Positions 1 to 6,298 of a stretch of 13,786 nt of DNA are shown piece after piece. Both the position numbers and the translations under genes were made by a program. Source of the stretch: DATAAM01 sp036260075 (GTDB taxonomy: Bacteria > Actinomycetota > Acidimicrobiia > Acidimicrobiales > JAHWLA01); the NCBI GenBank assembly GCA_036260075.1, contig DATAAM010000024.1, positions 1 to 13,786 of the forward strand, in the 5' to 3' direction. Position 1 is the first letter of the stretch. Each line of letters begins with the position of its first letter. The notes beneath the pieces were generated by a model. It saw only the letters and a program-made list of their open reading frames with translations, had not been told where the DNA came from and did no database searches.

Positions 1-994
1 CGACTTCGAGCTGGTCGATCCCTTCGGGGGCATCGCCGACCTGGCGGCCAAGCGCCTGCGCACGCCGATCGCGCCGGAGGAGTCGTTCGCCGACGACCCG
101 TTGCGCATGCTGCGGGCGGCGCGGTTCGTGGCGGGCTACGACCTGGAGCCGGACGACGCGCTGGTGGCCGCCGTCGTCGCCATGCGCGGCCGCATGGAGA
201 TCGTGTCGGCCGAGCGCATCCGCGACGAGCTCGACAAGCTCATGGTGGTGCCGAAGCCGAGCGCCGGGCTTTGGTTCCTCGTGCGCACCGGCCTGGCCGA
301 CGAGTTCCTCCCCGAGCTGTCGGCCATGGGGCTGGAGCAGGACCCCATCCACCGGCACAAGGACGTGCTGGCCCACACGATCGCGGTGGTCGAGAACACC
401 ACACCCGACTTGGTCCTTCGGCTCGCCGCGCTGTTCCACGACGTGGGCAAGCCCAAGACGCGCTCGATCGGTCCGGGCGGTGTGTCGTTCCACCACCACG
501 AGGTGGTCGGCGCCCGCATGACCCGCGACCGCATGAAGGCGCTGCGCTACCCCACCGAGCAGATCGAGGCGGTGACGCGGCTGGTCGAGCTGCACCTGCG
601 GTTCCACGGCTACTTAGAGGGCGACGGCGGGTGGACCGACTCGGCCGTGCGCCGATACGCCCGCGACGCAGGGCCGCTGCTCGACCGGCTGAACGAGCTG
701 ACCCGGTGCGACTGCACCACCCGCAACCGGCGCAAGGCGGAGGAGCTGGCCCGGCGCATGGACCAGCTCGAAGAGCGCGTCGCCCGCCTGCGCGAGCAGG
801 AGGAGCTCGACGCACTGCGGCCCGACATCGACGGCCGCCAGGTGATGGAGCACCTCGGCATCCGTCCGGGTCGCGAGGTCGGCGAGGCGCTGGCCATGTT
901 GCTGGAGGCGCGCATCGAGGAGGGGCCGCTCGGCGAGGAGGAGGCGTTCCGTCGTCTCGACGAGTGGTGGGCCGCCCGTCAGTCGGCGGGCTGA
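1..994 (+). CDS. cca: CCA tRNA nucleotidyltransferase, 5' end cut off by the window
   Basis: The protein adds or repairs the 3' CCA of tRNAs. The frame is open from base 2, so about 330 C-terminal residues are visible and the catalytic start lies outside the window. The first visible residues read DFELVDPFGGIADL, then LRTP and FADDPLRMLRAARF, which are the end of the nucleotidyltransferase head and the RNA-binding neck of the bacterial class II enzyme. An HD domain follows with LFHDVGKPKTRS (HD at visible residues 146-147) and FHHHEVVGARM. This HD-containing architecture is that of actinobacterial CCA enzymes, often named PcnA. The C-terminal part is helical and rich in Arg and Glu. The stop TGA (992-994) overlaps the end of the convergent dioxygenase-family gene by 16 nt. 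A poly(A) polymerase role cannot be excluded from sequence, but CCA addition is the usual job of the single actinobacterial copy. Confidence 0.93.
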   Translation, partial: DFELVDPFGGIADLAAKRLRTPIAPEESFADDPLRMLRAARFVAGYDLEPDDALVAAVVAMRGRMEIVSAERIRDELDKLMVVPKPSAGLWFLVRTGLADEFLPELSAMGLEQDPIHRHKDVLAHTIAVVENTTPDLVLRLAALFHDVGKPKTRSIGPGGVSFHHHEVVGARMTRDRMKALRYPTEQIEAVTRLVELHLRFHGYLEGDGGWTDSAVRRYARDAGPLLDRLNELTRCDCTTRNRRKAEELARRMDQLEERVARLREQEELDALRPDIDGRQVMEHLGIRPGREVGEALAMLLEARIEEGPLGEEEAFRRLDEWWAARQSAG

Positions 995-1554
995 AGCTCG
1001 GCGCGCCAGCGGCCGGGCGCCACCTCGACGAAGGGGAACGGCACCACGGTGTCCGTCTCGCGGACCCAGAACCGGTGCGGATGCTCGGCCGGTGCCATGC
1101 AGAGGACGTGCACGCTCACGCCGACTCCCGGGCCGGGATTGCGAACGCGGTGCCAGCCCTCGCCCTCTTCGGGGAGGAGGCAGGTGACGTCGCCCTGGTG
1201 CCACACGTGGCGAGACGACTCGGTGCGGTCGTCTCGGTAGCGCGTCTCCTCGTCGCCGCCTTGCAGGTAGCCGATGACACCCCAGCAGCCGTGGTGGTGC
1301 ACGCCGCTGGAGGTGCCCTCGGGGAACACCACGGCGAGCACGTGGAAGCGGCCCTCGGGGTCGGCGTGCAGCAGGTTGCCGACGGCCTGGCCCTCCCACG
1401 GCTCGCGGGCCTCGGACGGGATGGGGTCCGGGTCGTGGAGCAGCGCTTCCATCGCCGGTCGCATGGCCTCGCACTTGGCCCGCTCGGTCCGCAGGGACGG
1501 ATCGCGGAGCGCGGCGTCGACGGCGGCCACCAGGGCGTGGAGGGCGCGGGTCAC
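979..1554 (-). CDS. Cysteine dioxygenase-family (thiol dioxygenase) cupin protein
   Basis: This 191-aa cupin belongs to the cysteine dioxygenase type I family, whose members oxidise a thiol to a sulfinate with non-haem iron and O2. The iron-ligand motif is VHHHGCWGVIGYLQG (candidate ligands H86 and H88), followed by WHRVRN (H135, third ligand) and SVHVL (H149, matching the family's second-shell His). The Tyr that normally follows this last His by two residues (SLHLY in mammalian CDO) appears to be Leu151, so cysteine as substrate is not assured; 3-mercaptopropionate or another thiol is possible. The GTG start lies 2 nt after the stop of the HAD gene, so the two probably form one unit. A TACGGT hexamer (1567-1562 on this strand) ends 7 nt before the GTG and could give a leaderless internal transcript. 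A later in-frame GTG exists. The 3' end overlaps cca tail to tail. Confidence 0.85.
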   Translation of the reverse strand: MTRALHALVAAVDAALRDPSLRTERAKCEAMRPAMEALLHDPDPIPSEAREPWEGQAVGNLLHADPEGRFHVLAVVFPEGTSSGVHHHGCWGVIGYLQGGDEETRYRDDRTESSRHVWHQGDVTCLLPEEGEGWHRVRNPGPGVGVSVHVLCMAPAEHPHRFWVRETDTVVPFPFVEVAPGRWRAELQPAD

Positions 1555-1556
1555 GG

Positions 1557-2231
1557 CTACGACCGTAGGAGGTCCACCACGGCGTCGACGTCGGCGAGGT
1601 CGGCCAGATAGGCGTCGGCCGCTGCCGCGGTCGCCCCGTTCACCGGTGTGAACCCGGTGCCCACGAGGAGGCAGCGGGCGCCCGCCGCTCGCGCGCAGGC
1701 CAGGTCGTGCTCGGTGTCGCCCACCACCCACACCTCGTGCGGGGCGAACCGGCGCCCGCGCAATCGCGCTGCCCGCTCCACAGCGACCGGCACCAGCGCC
1801 GTGCGGTCGTGGTCGTCGGAGCAGTAGGCGCCCACCTCCACGTCGATCCACCCGTCCAGGTCGAAGGCAGCCAGCTTGGTGGCGGCGTTGGCTGCGGTGT
1901 TGCCGGTGAGGACGCTCTGCAGCACGCCGGGATCGTCGTGCAGCCGGGCCAGCACGTCGGGCACGCCCGGCAGGACGTGGCCGCGCTCGCGCAGTGCCTC
2001 GGCCGCCGCCGCCAGCTCGTGCTCCAGCCGTTCGATCACCGCGGGCAGGTGGTGGTGGGGCTCGCCCATGAGGTCGAGGATGGCCTTGGCGATCTGCGGG
2101 TCGGTGCCGCCCGCCATGCGCACGCCGTGGTCGCCGGGATGCCGCCCGACGGCGTGCTCGACCGCCAGCGCGAAGACGTCGGCGGCCACGCCACCGCCCC
2201 GCAAGAGGGTGCCGTCCACGTCCCAGAGCAC
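1557..2231 (-). CDS. HAD-superfamily hydrolase (phosphoglycolate phosphatase-like)
   Basis: This 224-aa protein is a HAD phosphatase of the type with a helical cap inserted after motif I. Motif I is LWDVDGTLL (nucleophile D4, acid/base D6), motif II is SVLTGN (T109), motif III is the Lys in TKLAAFDL (K119), and motif IV is GDTEHDL (D172, D176). All catalytic positions are present, so it should be active on a phosphate monoester, but the substrate cannot be read from sequence. The start is a GTG only three residues before the catalytic Asp. No ATG, GTG or TTG occurs just upstream in frame, so this short N-terminus is the best choice. The gene is first in a minus-strand pair with the dioxygenase-family gene (2-nt gap), and diverges from the PLP enzyme gene across 35 nt. 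It could clear a phosphorylated by-product of the neighbouring pathway, but that is guesswork. Confidence 0.88.
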   Translation of the reverse strand: MLWDVDGTLLRGGGVAADVFALAVEHAVGRHPGDHGVRMAGGTDPQIAKAILDLMGEPHHHLPAVIERLEHELAAAAEALRERGHVLPGVPDVLARLHDDPGVLQSVLTGNTAANAATKLAAFDLDGWIDVEVGAYCSDDHDRTALVPVAVERAARLRGRRFAPHEVWVVGDTEHDLACARAAGARCLLVGTGFTPVNGATAAAADAYLADLADVDAVVDLLRS

Positions 2232-2250
2232 GAACCGGTCGATCCCGGCG

Positions 2251-2260
2251 ACGGTAGCGT
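2251..2260. promoter_or_regulatory. Candidate bidirectional promoter with overlapping -10 elements
   Basis: The 35-nt gap between the divergent GTG starts at 2231 (minus) and 2267 (plus) contains ACGGTAGCGT. Read on the plus strand it gives TAGCGT (2255-2260), 6 nt before the GTG at 2267, which fits a leaderless transcript. Read on the minus strand it gives TACCGT (2256-2251), 19 nt before the HAD start. Both fit the TAnnnT form of actinobacterial -10 elements. No good -35 hexamer is visible in either direction. The call rests on position and match only. Confidence 0.45.
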
Positions 2261-2266
2261 TCGCCC

Positions 2267-3223
2267 GTGCTCGACTTCGCGCTGCTGCCCACGCCGATCG
2301 AGCCCGCCCGCCGCCTGGCCCGGGCGCTCGACATGGACGACGACGCCCTCTGGGTGAAGCGCGACGACCTCACCGGTGTCGGCGGCGGCGGCAACAAGGT
2401 GCGCAAGCTCGTGCACCTGGCCGCCGACGCGCTGGCCCAGGGCTGCGACGTGTTCGTGACCGGCGGCGGTCGCCAGAGCAACCACTGCCGCACGACGGCG
2501 GCGGTGGCCAACCGCCTGGGCGTCGACTGCGTGCTGGTGATGAGCAGCGACCCGGTCGAGGTGCCGAGCGGCAACGTGCTGCTCGACGTGCTGTTCGGGG
2601 CCGCCCTCGAGTGGGTGGGCCCTGTCGGCTACCACGAGCTCAACGCCGCCATCGACGACGCCGCCGCCCGGTTGCGCGACGCGGGCCGGCGTCCGTACGC
2701 CATGCCCATCGGCGGGGCCTCGCCGGTGGGGGAGCGGGGCTACGTCGACGCCGCCGCCGAGCTCCAGGCACAGGTGGCGGACATCGAGCTGGTCGTCACC
2801 GCCGGCGGCTCGGGGGGCACGCACGCCGGGTTGGCCATGGGCTTCGGCGACCACGCCCGGGTGCTGGGTGTCGACGTGGGCGCCCGTCCCGACCTGGCCG
2901 AGTTCGTGGCGGCGGCCGCCGTGGGTGCGGCCGGCCACGTGCAGGTGGACTCCTCGCAGGTGGGCGAGGGCTACGCGGAGCCGACCGCGACGGGTCGCGA
3001 GGCGGCCGACCTGTTCGCCCGGTGCGAGGGACTGATCCTCGATCCCGTCTACACGGCCAAGGCGGCGGCGGGCTTGGTGGCGGCCCGGCGCGAGGGTCGC
3101 ATCGAGCGCGACACCCGCACCGTCTTCCTGCACACGGGCGGGCTGCCCGCCCTGTTCTCCCCTCGGTTCGCCGAGTGGGTGGTCGGCGCGGCGGGGTTGG
3201 AACCCCCGCCTGCGCAGCGATGA
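2267..3223 (+). CDS. D-cysteine desulfhydrase / ACC deaminase-family PLP enzyme
   Basis: This 318-aa protein is a fold-type II pyridoxal-phosphate enzyme of the ACC deaminase/D-cysteine desulfhydrase group. WVKRDDLTG (29-37) is followed by GGGNKVRKL with the Schiff-base Lys at K44. GGGRQSNHCRTTAAVA (67-82) is the substrate-binding segment, GGSGGTHAG (180-188) the phosphate-binding loop, and DPVYTAKA (259-266) and LHTGG (288-292) the C-terminal active-site segments. The SNH form resembles D-cysteine desulfhydrases more than ACC deaminases, which would give pyruvate, H2S and ammonia from D-cysteine. Substrate calls in this family are unreliable without assay. Length is normal and no motif is missing. 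The start is a GTG with no Shine-Dalgarno, 6 nt after a -10-like TAGCGT, so the message is probably leaderless. The divergent partner operon holds a thiol dioxygenase, hinting at a shared role in sulfur amino-acid breakdown. Confidence 0.88.
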   Translation: MLDFALLPTPIEPARRLARALDMDDDALWVKRDDLTGVGGGGNKVRKLVHLAADALAQGCDVFVTGGGRQSNHCRTTAAVANRLGVDCVLVMSSDPVEVPSGNVLLDVLFGAALEWVGPVGYHELNAAIDDAAARLRDAGRRPYAMPIGGASPVGERGYVDAAAELQAQVADIELVVTAGGSGGTHAGLAMGFGDHARVLGVDVGARPDLAEFVAAAAVGAAGHVQVDSSQVGEGYAEPTATGREAADLFARCEGLILDPVYTAKAAAGLVAARREGRIERDTRTVFLHTGGLPALFSPRFAEWVVGAAGLEPPPAQR

Positions 3224-3244
3224 GCCGTCAGGCGAAGAGCAGTG

Positions 3245-4033
3245 TCAGTGGCCTTCCTTCCGGGCCCGCACGATGAGGGTGCGGGGCACGTAGCGCATCG
3301 CCTCCCGCCACGCGTGGCTGCGCGGCCCGATGTGGGTGGGCGCGGGCTCGAGGATGGTGTCGACCCGGTACGACGAGCGTGTGAGCCCCATGAAGATGTC
3401 GGAGACGGTGTGCTGGTAGTCGGTGAACGGGATGCCGTTCCACTCGAAGTCGATGGGGTCGTGGTCGAAGTACGAGCGGCGGATCAGCAGGGGCGGCTCG
3501 GCGTCGTCGTCGATCATGTTGTAGGCCGGGTGGGCCAGGCTGAACACGAGCGGCGCCCCCACCTTCAGCACGCGGTGCACCTGGCGGAACACGCGGCCGA
3601 GGTCCTCCACGAAGCCCAGCGCGTAGGCGCTGAACACCAGGTCGATCGAATCGGCCCGCAGGAAGGCGAGGTCGGCCAGGTCGCCTTGGCGCAGCTCCAC
3701 CCGCACCTCCTCGCGCTCGCACAGACGGCGGGCGTAGGCGAGCTGCTCGGGCGAGAAGTCGACGCCGATGGCGGTGGCGCCCTGCTTTGCGAAGGCGATC
3801 GAGCACTGCGCTCCGCCGCAGCCCAGCTCGAGGACGCGCTTGCCTAACAGGTCGCCGAGGAGGCGGAAGTCGGCCTCGGTCCCGATGTCGGGTCCGTAGT
3901 GGGCCACGTCGGTGGGCAGCTGCGCGGCCGACTGGTAGGCGGCGGCGTGACGGTCCCAGGCGGCGGCGTTGTCGGCGGGCACGAGACGCCATGTTGCCGC
4001 ACCGGTGGTTCTGGGGGAGGAATCACGCCGCAT
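3245..4033 (-). CDS. Class I SAM-dependent methyltransferase
   Basis: The predicted 262-aa protein has a Rossmann-fold methyltransferase domain of the Methyltransf_11/25 type. Motif I is VLELGCGGAQ (67-76), the acidic ribose-binding loop is IGVDFSPEQL (89-98), GDLADLAF (117-124) is the adenine-contacting segment, and SIDLVFSAYALGF matches motif IV. The substrate is unknown. Two starts are plausible. ATG at 4033 has a strong GGGGGAGG 11 nt upstream and keeps TWRLVPADNAAAWDRHA, the N-terminus I expect for this group. GTG at 3982 would give 245 aa and could be leaderless. The ATG and its Shine-Dalgarno both lie inside a strong hairpin (4008-4057), which either terminates ino1 transcription or controls this start. 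The gene is 38 nt downstream of ino1 on the same strand. Its 3' end faces the PLP enzyme gene across 21 nt. Confidence 0.85.
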   Translation of the reverse strand: MRRDSSPRTTGAATWRLVPADNAAAWDRHAAAYQSAAQLPTDVAHYGPDIGTEADFRLLGDLLGKRVLELGCGGAQCSIAFAKQGATAIGVDFSPEQLAYARRLCEREEVRVELRQGDLADLAFLRADSIDLVFSAYALGFVEDLGRVFRQVHRVLKVGAPLVFSLAHPAYNMIDDDAEPPLLIRRSYFDHDPIDFEWNGIPFTDYQHTVSDIFMGLTRSSYRVDTILEPAPTHIGPRSHAWREAMRYVPRTLIVRARKEGH

Positions 4034-4057
4034 GCAGCGGGATTCCTCCCCCAGAAC
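4008..4057 (-). terminator. Strong hairpin: ino1 terminator and/or translation-control stem for the methyltransferase
   Basis: A perfect 17-bp inverted repeat (arms 4008-4024 and 4041-4057) encloses a 16-nt loop. Inside the loop a further 4-bp stem (4028-4031 with 4037-4040) leaves a 5-nt tip. It begins 14 nt after the ino1 stop, where a terminator would sit. No U-tract follows, which is common in GC-rich actinobacteria. On the minus-strand RNA the 5' arm contains GGGGGAGG, the tip holds part of the ATG at 4033, and the 3' arm encodes residues 5-9 of the longer methyltransferase form. The same stem would therefore hide that ribosome-binding site. Which function is real cannot be settled here. 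Confidence 0.65.
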
Positions 4058-4071
4058 GGGTGGGGAACGCG

Positions 4072-5148
4072 CTACGCGCCGGCGGCGAAGTCCTCGACCA
4101 TCTGCCGGGCCACCTCGTCGCGGTACTGCACCGGCGGCGACTTCATGAAGTAGGCCGACGCCCCCATGATCGGGCCGCCCTGGCCGCGGTCCTTGGCGAT
4201 CTTGGCGCAGCGCACGGCGTCGATGATCACCCCCGCCGAGTTGGGCGAGTCGTGGACCTCCAGCTTGAGCTCCACCGTCAGCGGCACGTCGCCGAAGTTG
4301 CGTCCTTCGAGGCGGATGAACGCCCACTTGCGGTCCTCGAGCCACGGCACGTGGTCGGACGGGCCGATGTGCACGTCGCGGTCGGAGATGCCCGCGTCGA
4401 TCTGCGAGGTCACCGACTGCGTCTTGGAGATCTTCTTCGACTTCAGCCGGGACCGCTCCAGCATGTTCATGAAGTCCATGTTGCCGCCGAAGTTGAGCTG
4501 GTAGGTGTGGTCGATGGTGGTGCCGCGGTCCTCGAACAGCCGGGCCAGCGTGCGGTGCACGATGGTGGCGCCTACCTGCGACTTGATGTCGTCGCCCACG
4601 ATGGGCACGCCCGCCGCCTCGAACCTGGCCGCCCACTCGGGGTCGGAGGCGATGAAGACCGGGATGGCGTTGACGAAGCCCACGCCCGCGTCGAGGCAGG
4701 CCTGCGCGTAGTGCTTCTGGGCCTCCTCGGAACCGACCGGCAGGTAGGACACCAGCACGTCGGCGCCCGACTCCCGCAGCACGGCGGCCACGTCGACGGG
4801 GTCGGCGGGCGACTCGTCGGCCACCTGGCGGTAGTACTCGCCGAAGCCGTCGAAGGTCGGCCCTCGCTGCACGGTGACGCCCAGCTCGGGCACGTCGCAG
4901 AACTTGATCGTGTTGTTGAGCCCGGCGAACACCGCCTTGCCCAGGTCGAGGCCCACCTTGGCCGCGTCGACGTCGAAGGCGGCGACGAACTCCACGTCGC
5001 CCACGTGGTAGCCGCCCAGCACGACGTGCATGAGCCCCGGCACCGACTCGTTGGGGTCGGCGTCGCGGTAGTACTCCACGCCCTGCACGAGCGAGGCGGC
5101 GCAGTTGCCCACGCCCGCGATCGCCACACGAACCTTGCCCTTGCTCAT
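4072..5148 (-). CDS. ino1: Inositol-3-phosphate synthase
   Basis: This 358-aa enzyme converts glucose 6-phosphate to 1L-myo-inositol 3-phosphate with bound NAD. That is the first step to phosphatidylinositol lipids and mycothiol in actinobacteria. The N-terminal Rossmann motif is VAIAGVGNCAASLVQG (8-23). The catalytic and tetramerisation region includes LNFGGNMDFMNMLE and the Lys-rich segment KSKKISKTQSVTSQ. The C-terminal part has LKLEVHDSPNSAGVIIDAVRCAK, as in the short actinobacterial and archaeal form. Length matches the roughly 360-aa mycobacterial protein. The start is ATG at 5148, because AGGAGG lies 10 nt upstream and the conserved N-terminus begins there; a longer frame running into padR is not needed. 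The ATG overlaps the padR stop as ATGA, so the two are translationally coupled. The PadR-ino1 pair is conserved in Mycobacterium. Confidence 0.95.
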   Translation of the reverse strand: MSKGKVRVAIAGVGNCAASLVQGVEYYRDADPNESVPGLMHVVLGGYHVGDVEFVAAFDVDAAKVGLDLGKAVFAGLNNTIKFCDVPELGVTVQRGPTFDGFGEYYRQVADESPADPVDVAAVLRESGADVLVSYLPVGSEEAQKHYAQACLDAGVGFVNAIPVFIASDPEWAARFEAAGVPIVGDDIKSQVGATIVHRTLARLFEDRGTTIDHTYQLNFGGNMDFMNMLERSRLKSKKISKTQSVTSQIDAGISDRDVHIGPSDHVPWLEDRKWAFIRLEGRNFGDVPLTVELKLEVHDSPNSAGVIIDAVRCAKIAKDRGQGGPIMGASAYFMKSPPVQYRDEVARQMVEDFAAGA

Positions 5149-5756
5149 CGGTGGGGGTCCTCCTGCTTTTCCAGTTCGATCAGTAAGTCGAGCCACGAGA
5201 TGTCGCGGTCGGTCGTCTCCGTGCCGTGCTCCAACAGCGAGTGGGCGTAGCCGTCGAGGCGTTCGCGCCGGCTGCGAGCCGCCTCGCGCAGGCGGGCCCG
5301 GCGCTCCACGAGCTGTGCCCGCCGCCGTTCCAGCAGCCCCAGCCGGGCCTCGGTCGGGAGGTAGCGGGCGAAGGCCAGGCGCAGGTTGAACGCCCGGTCG
5401 TCGTCGCCCGATTGCGACTCGGCGGCGAGCAGCTCCTCGAAGAGGCGCTCGCCCCGCTCGGTGATGCCGTAGACCTTCTTGCCCCGGCTGCCCCGCACCG
5501 CCCGGGCCCGGGCCCGGAAGGCGGCCAGCTCGCCGGTCAGCGCGCCGGTCATGGGGATCGACGCCGTGGCGCCCGCCTCGCTCCTGGCCTCCACGGCCTT
5601 GACCGCCCCGGCCGCCTCCAGCCGGGCCAGGCAGGGGTACAGCGATCCGAACGACACGCTGGAGAACAGGCCGAACTGCTCGGTGAGCCGCTTCTTCAGT
5701 TCGTAGCCGTGGAGCTCCTGCTCCTTGAGCAGCCCCAGGATCGCCAGTTCCAGCAT
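5145..5756 (-). CDS. PadR-family transcriptional regulator
   Basis: This 203-aa protein has the PadR winged-helix domain at its N-terminus: MLELAILGLLKEQELHGYEL, then FSSVSFGSLYPCLARLEAAGAV, the recognition helix region and start of the wing. Between wing strands (about residues 57-92) there is an insertion, rich in Ala and Arg, of about 30 residues before KKVYGITERGERLFEELL. The C-terminal part (about 125-203) is helical, with an Arg/Leu/Glu-rich stretch (138-167) that looks like the PadR dimerisation coiled coil. The start is ATG at 5756 with GGGGAG just upstream. It is first in a two-gene unit with ino1 (ATGA overlap), as in the mycobacterial Rv0047c-Rv0046c pair, so inositol synthesis may be its target. 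An AT-rich palindrome 8-31 nt upstream is a likely autoregulatory operator. The ligand is unknown. Confidence 0.92.
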   Translation of the reverse strand: MLELAILGLLKEQELHGYELKKRLTEQFGLFSSVSFGSLYPCLARLEAAGAVKAVEARSEAGATASIPMTGALTGELAAFRARARAVRGSRGKKVYGITERGERLFEELLAAESQSGDDDRAFNLRLAFARYLPTEARLGLLERRRAQLVERRARLREAARSRRERLDGYAHSLLEHGTETTDRDISWLDLLIELEKQEDPHR

Positions 5757-5763
5757 GTCTCCC

Positions 5764-5787
5764 CGATGTATCGGATCGATATATCGA
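5764..5787. promoter_or_regulatory. Candidate PadR operator overlapping the padR promoter
   Basis: TCGATATATCGA (5776-5787) is a perfect 12-nt palindrome. It is preceded by the near-palindrome CGATGTATCG (5764-5773), which shares the CGATnTATCG core. Two such AT-rich sites in a very GC-rich intergenic region, directly before a PadR gene, suggest autoregulation. On the minus strand they also supply -10-like hexamers (TATATC, GATACA), so bound repressor would block RNA polymerase. PadR-family operators are typically short AT-rich dyads. No binding evidence exists here. Confidence 0.5.
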
Positions 5788-5834
5788 AGAGGACTATGGC
5801 AGAGACGGCGGCGGTTGTCGAGGACAGTGCCGGG

Positions 5835-5840
5835 TACCCT
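5835..5840 (+). promoter_or_regulatory. -10-like TACCCT before the DUF5318 gene
   Basis: TACCCT matches TAnnnT and ends 9 nt before the ATG at 5850, giving a leaderless or very short leader transcript. A weak TTGTCG (5815-5820) lies 14 nt upstream, shorter than the usual spacing. It supports choosing ATG 5850 rather than the in-frame ATG at 5796. Confidence 0.4.
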
Positions 5841-5849
5841 TGGCTCCCG

Positions 5850-6260
5850 ATGCGGTTCGAGCCTCAGTCTCTCCGGGGGGCGCAGGGTGGTCCCGGCCTC
5901 CCCGGGCAGATCGACTACCGACTGGCCCGCAACGCCGTGCTGAAGGAGTTCCGTCGGGGCCGCCTCTCCCGCATCGACGTGTGCGACGCCCACCCGGAGC
6001 TGGTGCGGGCCGCCCGCAACATCGGTGCCGCCGCCTCGGAGGAGTGCCCCATCTGCGAGGCGCCGTCGCTCGTGCACGTCTCCTACGCCTTCGGCCCCCA
6101 CCTGCCCCCCAGCGGCCAGACCTTCGTCGACGGCACCGAGCTGGCCCGCCTCACCCGGCGCGCCGGCGAGGTGGCGTGCTATGTCGTCGAGGTGTGCCCC
6201 GAGTGCATGTGGAACCACCTGGCCCGCACGTTCACGGCGGGCAGGCGACGCCGGGCGTAA
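5850..6260 (+). CDS. DUF5318 family zinc-ribbon-like protein
   Basis: This 136-aa actinobacterial protein has the features I associate with DUF5318: MRFEPQSLRGAQGG, QIDYRLARNAVLKEFRRGRLSRIDVCDAHPELVRAARNIG, then CPIC (C66, C69) and CPEC (C116, C119). The two CxxC pairs probably bind one zinc. Its function is not known. The family sits beside class A PBP genes in mycobacteria (Rv0049 next to ponA1), which suggests a link to envelope growth, but that is context only. An in-frame ATG at 5796 would add 18 residues. The ATG at 5850 is preferred because family members begin near MRFEPQ and a -10-like TACCCT lies just before it. The gene diverges from padR, and a 10-bp hairpin begins 12 nt after the stop. 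Confidence 0.85.
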   Translation: MRFEPQSLRGAQGGPGLPGQIDYRLARNAVLKEFRRGRLSRIDVCDAHPELVRAARNIGAAASEECPICEAPSLVHVSYAFGPHLPPSGQTFVDGTELARLTRRAGEVACYVVEVCPECMWNHLARTFTAGRRRRA

Positions 6261-6272
6261 GGCGGCGCCTTC

Positions 6273-6295
6273 GGCGTCGGCCCCAGGCCGACGCC
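6273..6295 (+). terminator. 10-bp hairpin after the DUF5318 gene
   Basis: GGCGTCGGCC (6273-6282) and GGCCGACGCC (6286-6295) form a perfect 10-bp all-but-one GC stem with a CCA loop, 12 nt after the DUF5318 stop. No U-tract follows. It may be a U-less terminator or an attenuator limiting read-through into the membrane-protein and PBP genes, whose first GTG (6299) is 3 nt beyond the stem. It could also be chance in GC-rich DNA. Confidence 0.4.
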
Positions 6296-6298
6296 CGG

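Noticed and set aside
2036..3133. Minus-strand open frame opposite the PLP enzyme gene
   Set aside because: His/Gly/Arg-rich translation without motifs; the plus strand encodes a full fold-type II PLP enzyme.
3787..5250. Plus-strand open frame opposite ino1
   Set aside because: No recognisable domain, and biased His/Arg/Val composition of an antisense frame; ino1 is unambiguous on the minus strand.
5796..5849. 18-residue N-terminal extension of the DUF5318 protein from ATG 5796
   Set aside because: The family start MRFEPQ at 5850 and a -10-like TACCCT within this stretch favour the later ATG.
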